From Streptomyces viridiviolaceus (GTDB lineage: Bacteria > Actinomycetota > Actinomycetes > Streptomycetales > Streptomycetaceae): DNA of 64,000 nucleotides. The stretch lies in the NCBI RefSeq assembly GCF_014650995.1, contig NZ_BMWA01000019.1, forward strand, positions 43,798 through 107,797. Reading direction: 5' to 3'. Below, piece after piece: positions 62,539 to 64,000 of this stretch. Numbering within the stretch: position 1 is the first letter of the stretch; each line of letters starts with the position of its first letter. Made by a program: the position numbers and the translations under genes. A model generated the notes under the pieces. It saw only the letters and a list, made by a program, of their open reading frames with translations, ran no database searches and was not told the origin of the DNA.

Positions 62539-63390
62539 ATGGCGCCGAGGAGCCACCCCACCGCCCGGCAGATCCGCCTGGGAGCCGAACTGCGCAGGCT
62601 GCGTGAGGCCGCGGGACTGAAGGCTCGCGATGTGGCAGCGTTCTTGAACTCGACGTCAGGACAGATGAGTCACGTCGAAGCGGGTATCGCGGCTGTCAGC
62701 GCCAAGCGCATCCGCAGCCTGGCGGCGTATTACGGCTGCGCGGATGAGGCGCTGATCGACGCCTTGGTGGAAATGGCGGGCGACCGCACGCGCGGCTGGT
62801 GGGATGAGTACCGAGGAGTCCTGTCCCCCGTGCACTTGGACGTCGCCGAGGCGGAGCACCACGCCACATTCCTCCGCGAAGTCGTCACCACCTATGTTCC
62901 TGGGCTCCTTCAGACACCGGACTATGCCCGTGCAGTCTTCCGCTACATGAATCCAGAGCTTCTCGAGAGCGAGCTGGAGCTTCGAGTGGACCACCGGATG
63001 AGACGACGGGCTGTCATCACGGGTGACGAGCCGACTCCGTACACGACGCTCGTGCATGAGATGGCGCTGCGGATCCGCGTGTCCGACCGTCACGGCTCCC
63101 GCGAACAACTCCGGAAGATCCTGGACGAGATCGAGGAGGGTCACGTCACCGTACGCGTCATCCCAACCGACCAGGACGGGTTCGCCGGCGCCGGGGCTTC
63201 GATGATGTACCTGGGAGGCCCGGTGCCCCAGTTGGACACCGGGCTCCGTGATGCCCCCACCGGCGTCGTCTTCCTCGATGCAGAAGCCCAGCTGAAGCGG
63301 CTTCGAACACTGCTTCGCGAAGTTGGGAAGGCGTCGCTGGACCCCATCGCTTCGCGAGACTTCATCCACCATTTGACAAAGGAAATGTGA
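62539..63390 (+). CDS. XRE-family regulator with DUF5753 domain
   Basis: A 283-aa regulator. The N-terminal helix-turn-helix (LGAELRRLREAAGLKARDVA, SHVEAG) is followed by the DUF5753 region containing YVPGLLQTPDYARAVF, DHRMRRRAVITGDEPTPY and VTVRVIPTDQDGFAGAGA. ATG at 62539 has AGGAGGGCGT just upstream. This architecture is paired with a small DUF397 protein, encoded 8 nt downstream, and the pair acts in antibiotic or development control in some Streptomyces (AbaA-type loci). Target genes unknown. Confidence 0.92.
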   Translation: MAPRSHPTARQIRLGAELRRLREAAGLKARDVAAFLNSTSGQMSHVEAGIAAVSAKRIRSLAAYYGCADEALIDALVEMAGDRTRGWWDEYRGVLSPVHLDVAEAEHHATFLREVVTTYVPGLLQTPDYARAVFRYMNPELLESELELRVDHRMRRRAVITGDEPTPYTTLVHEMALRIRVSDRHGSREQLRKILDEIEEGHVTVRVIPTDQDGFAGAGASMMYLGGPVPQLDTGLRDAPTGVVFLDAEAQLKRLRTLLREVGKASLDPIASRDFIHHLTKEM

Positions 63391-63398
63391 GGAGATCC

Positions 63399-63602
63399 AT
63401 GACCGAGGCCCTGTGTTGGCGTAAGTCCACCTACTCCGGTGGCGGCGAGGGGGATACCTGCGTCGAAGTCGCAACCCTGCCCAGCCGCATAGCCATACGC
63501 GACTCGAAAGCCCCTACGCAGGCCGCCCTCTCCTTTCCGACCGAAACCTTCGCCAACTTCATCGCGGCTCTCAAAGCGGACACACCACGCTCAACCACCT
63601 GA
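63399..63602 (+). CDS. DUF397 protein
   Basis: A 67-aa protein of the DUF397 family: WRKSTYSGGGEGDTCVEVA, then IAIRDSKAPTQAALSFP and FANFIAALKA. DUF397 proteins pair with XRE-DUF5753 regulators and are thought to antagonise them. ATG at 63399 after TGAGGAGATCC, immediately behind the XRE stop, so the two are co-translated. Confidence 0.92.
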   Translation: MTEALCWRKSTYSGGGEGDTCVEVATLPSRIAIRDSKAPTQAALSFPTETFANFIAALKADTPRSTT

Positions 63603-63690
63603 CCGCCCGTAGGACCGCCACACCGCCGTGCGATACCTTCACACACACGTTCTGATACAGGCGTTGCAGGTGTTATGAGGGGGAACACAG

Positions 63691-64000
63691 GTGCCGCACA
63701 GGCCGACGGACTGGCACATACTCGACCTGGACAAGGACCCGGCCCCGGGCGACCCGCACCGCATCCGCAAACTCGCCGGCACCCTGCACGACTTCGCCGA
63801 CGACGTGGCCGACGTCCTGCGCGACCTCAAGGGCATCGCCAAGGAGGACGAGATCCTCTCCTGGGCGGGCAAGACGGCGGACGTGTTCGCCGAGGAGTTC
63901 GAGGACGCCCCCAAGAAGCTGCGCAAGCTGAAGAAGTCGTACGACCTGGCAGGCGACGCGCTGGCCACCTTCTGGCCCGATCTCCAGGACGCCCAGGAGA
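63691..64000 (+). CDS. N-terminus of a probable polymorphic-toxin / T7SS-type effector (cut by window edge)
   Basis: The first 103 codons of an open frame from the GTG at 63691, with AGGGGGAACACAG upstream. It reads DWHILDLDKDPAPGDPHRI, then KLAGTLHDFADDVADVLRDL and SWAGKTADVFAEEFEDAPKK, with KLKKSYDLAGDALATFWPDL at the edge. Helical, charged, WxG100-related N-terminal regions of this kind lead large actinobacterial RHS or T7SS-exported toxins. The toxic domain and any immunity gene are outside the window, so this is tentative. Confidence 0.6.
   Translation, partial: MPHRPTDWHILDLDKDPAPGDPHRIRKLAGTLHDFADDVADVLRDLKGIAKEDEILSWAGKTADVFAEEFEDAPKKLRKLKKSYDLAGDALATFWPDLQDAQE

Overview
The window looks like a chromosomal segment of a Streptomyces or very close actinomycete. 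Points in favour are very high GC with G/C third positions, many GTG starts and ATGA/GTGA overlaps, a complete 14-gene nuo operon with actinobacterial-style tails, the futalosine menaquinone gene mqnC, an XRE-DUF397-HATPase module, and a c-di-AMP (ydaO-type) riboswitch before a secreted lytic transglycosylase. From memory the order resembles the SCO4550-SCO4590 area of S. coelicolor, inverted; no comparison could be run. No tRNA, rRNA, CRISPR array or intact insertion sequence was seen.

Layout. 1-3.5 kb: a 33-bp tandem repeat array, a polyprenyl diphosphate synthase (minus), the riboswitch with its SLT-domain protein, and a HAD phosphatase. 3.6-15.2 kb: two convergent envelope-glycan operons. 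The plus operon has a FemAB/BioF2-like acyltransferase, a GT2 and a polysaccharide deacetylase. The minus operon has a DegT-like aminotransferase, a MOP flippase with an extra membrane domain, a large GT-C-like membrane protein, a small membrane protein and a GH26-like hydrolase. 15.5-18 kb: fumarylacetoacetase and an orphan M56 metallopeptidase. 18-24.9 kb: a GntR regulator followed by a compact operon for an AprB-like ferredoxin, an SsuABC-like ABC transporter and an AprA-like flavoprotein with a HEAT-repeat tail. This is the most interesting system here. 24.9-26.9 kb: RecQ. 27-43.2 kb: nuoN to nuoA on the minus strand (complex I), with a candidate Rex operator upstream and an 18-bp perfect hairpin downstream.

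43.2-50 kb: an NlpC/P60 hydrolase, a peptide deformylase, a geranylgeranyl-reductase-family enzyme (candidate menaquinone saturase), an acetyltransferase, a PASTA protein and MenG. 48.6-53.7 kb: a second glycan locus (acyltransferase-3, deacetylase-GT2 fusion, small anchored protein) opposite a GH18-like lipoprotein. 53.9-59.4 kb: a minus operon of a LysM-BTAD membrane protein, a prepilin peptidase, MqnC and a small amidohydrolase-like protein. 59.7-64 kb: two secreted proteins, a decayed gene relict, a HATPase, an XRE regulator with its DUF397 partner, and the start of a probable polymorphic-toxin-type protein cut by the window edge.

How the genes work together: polyprenyl synthase (side chain), MqnC (ring), MenG (methylation) and the reductase (tail saturation) could make the menaquinone that complex I reduces, so quinone supply and use are co-located. 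The glycan loci, SLT protein, NlpC/P60 protein and PASTA protein make this also an envelope-remodelling neighbourhood.
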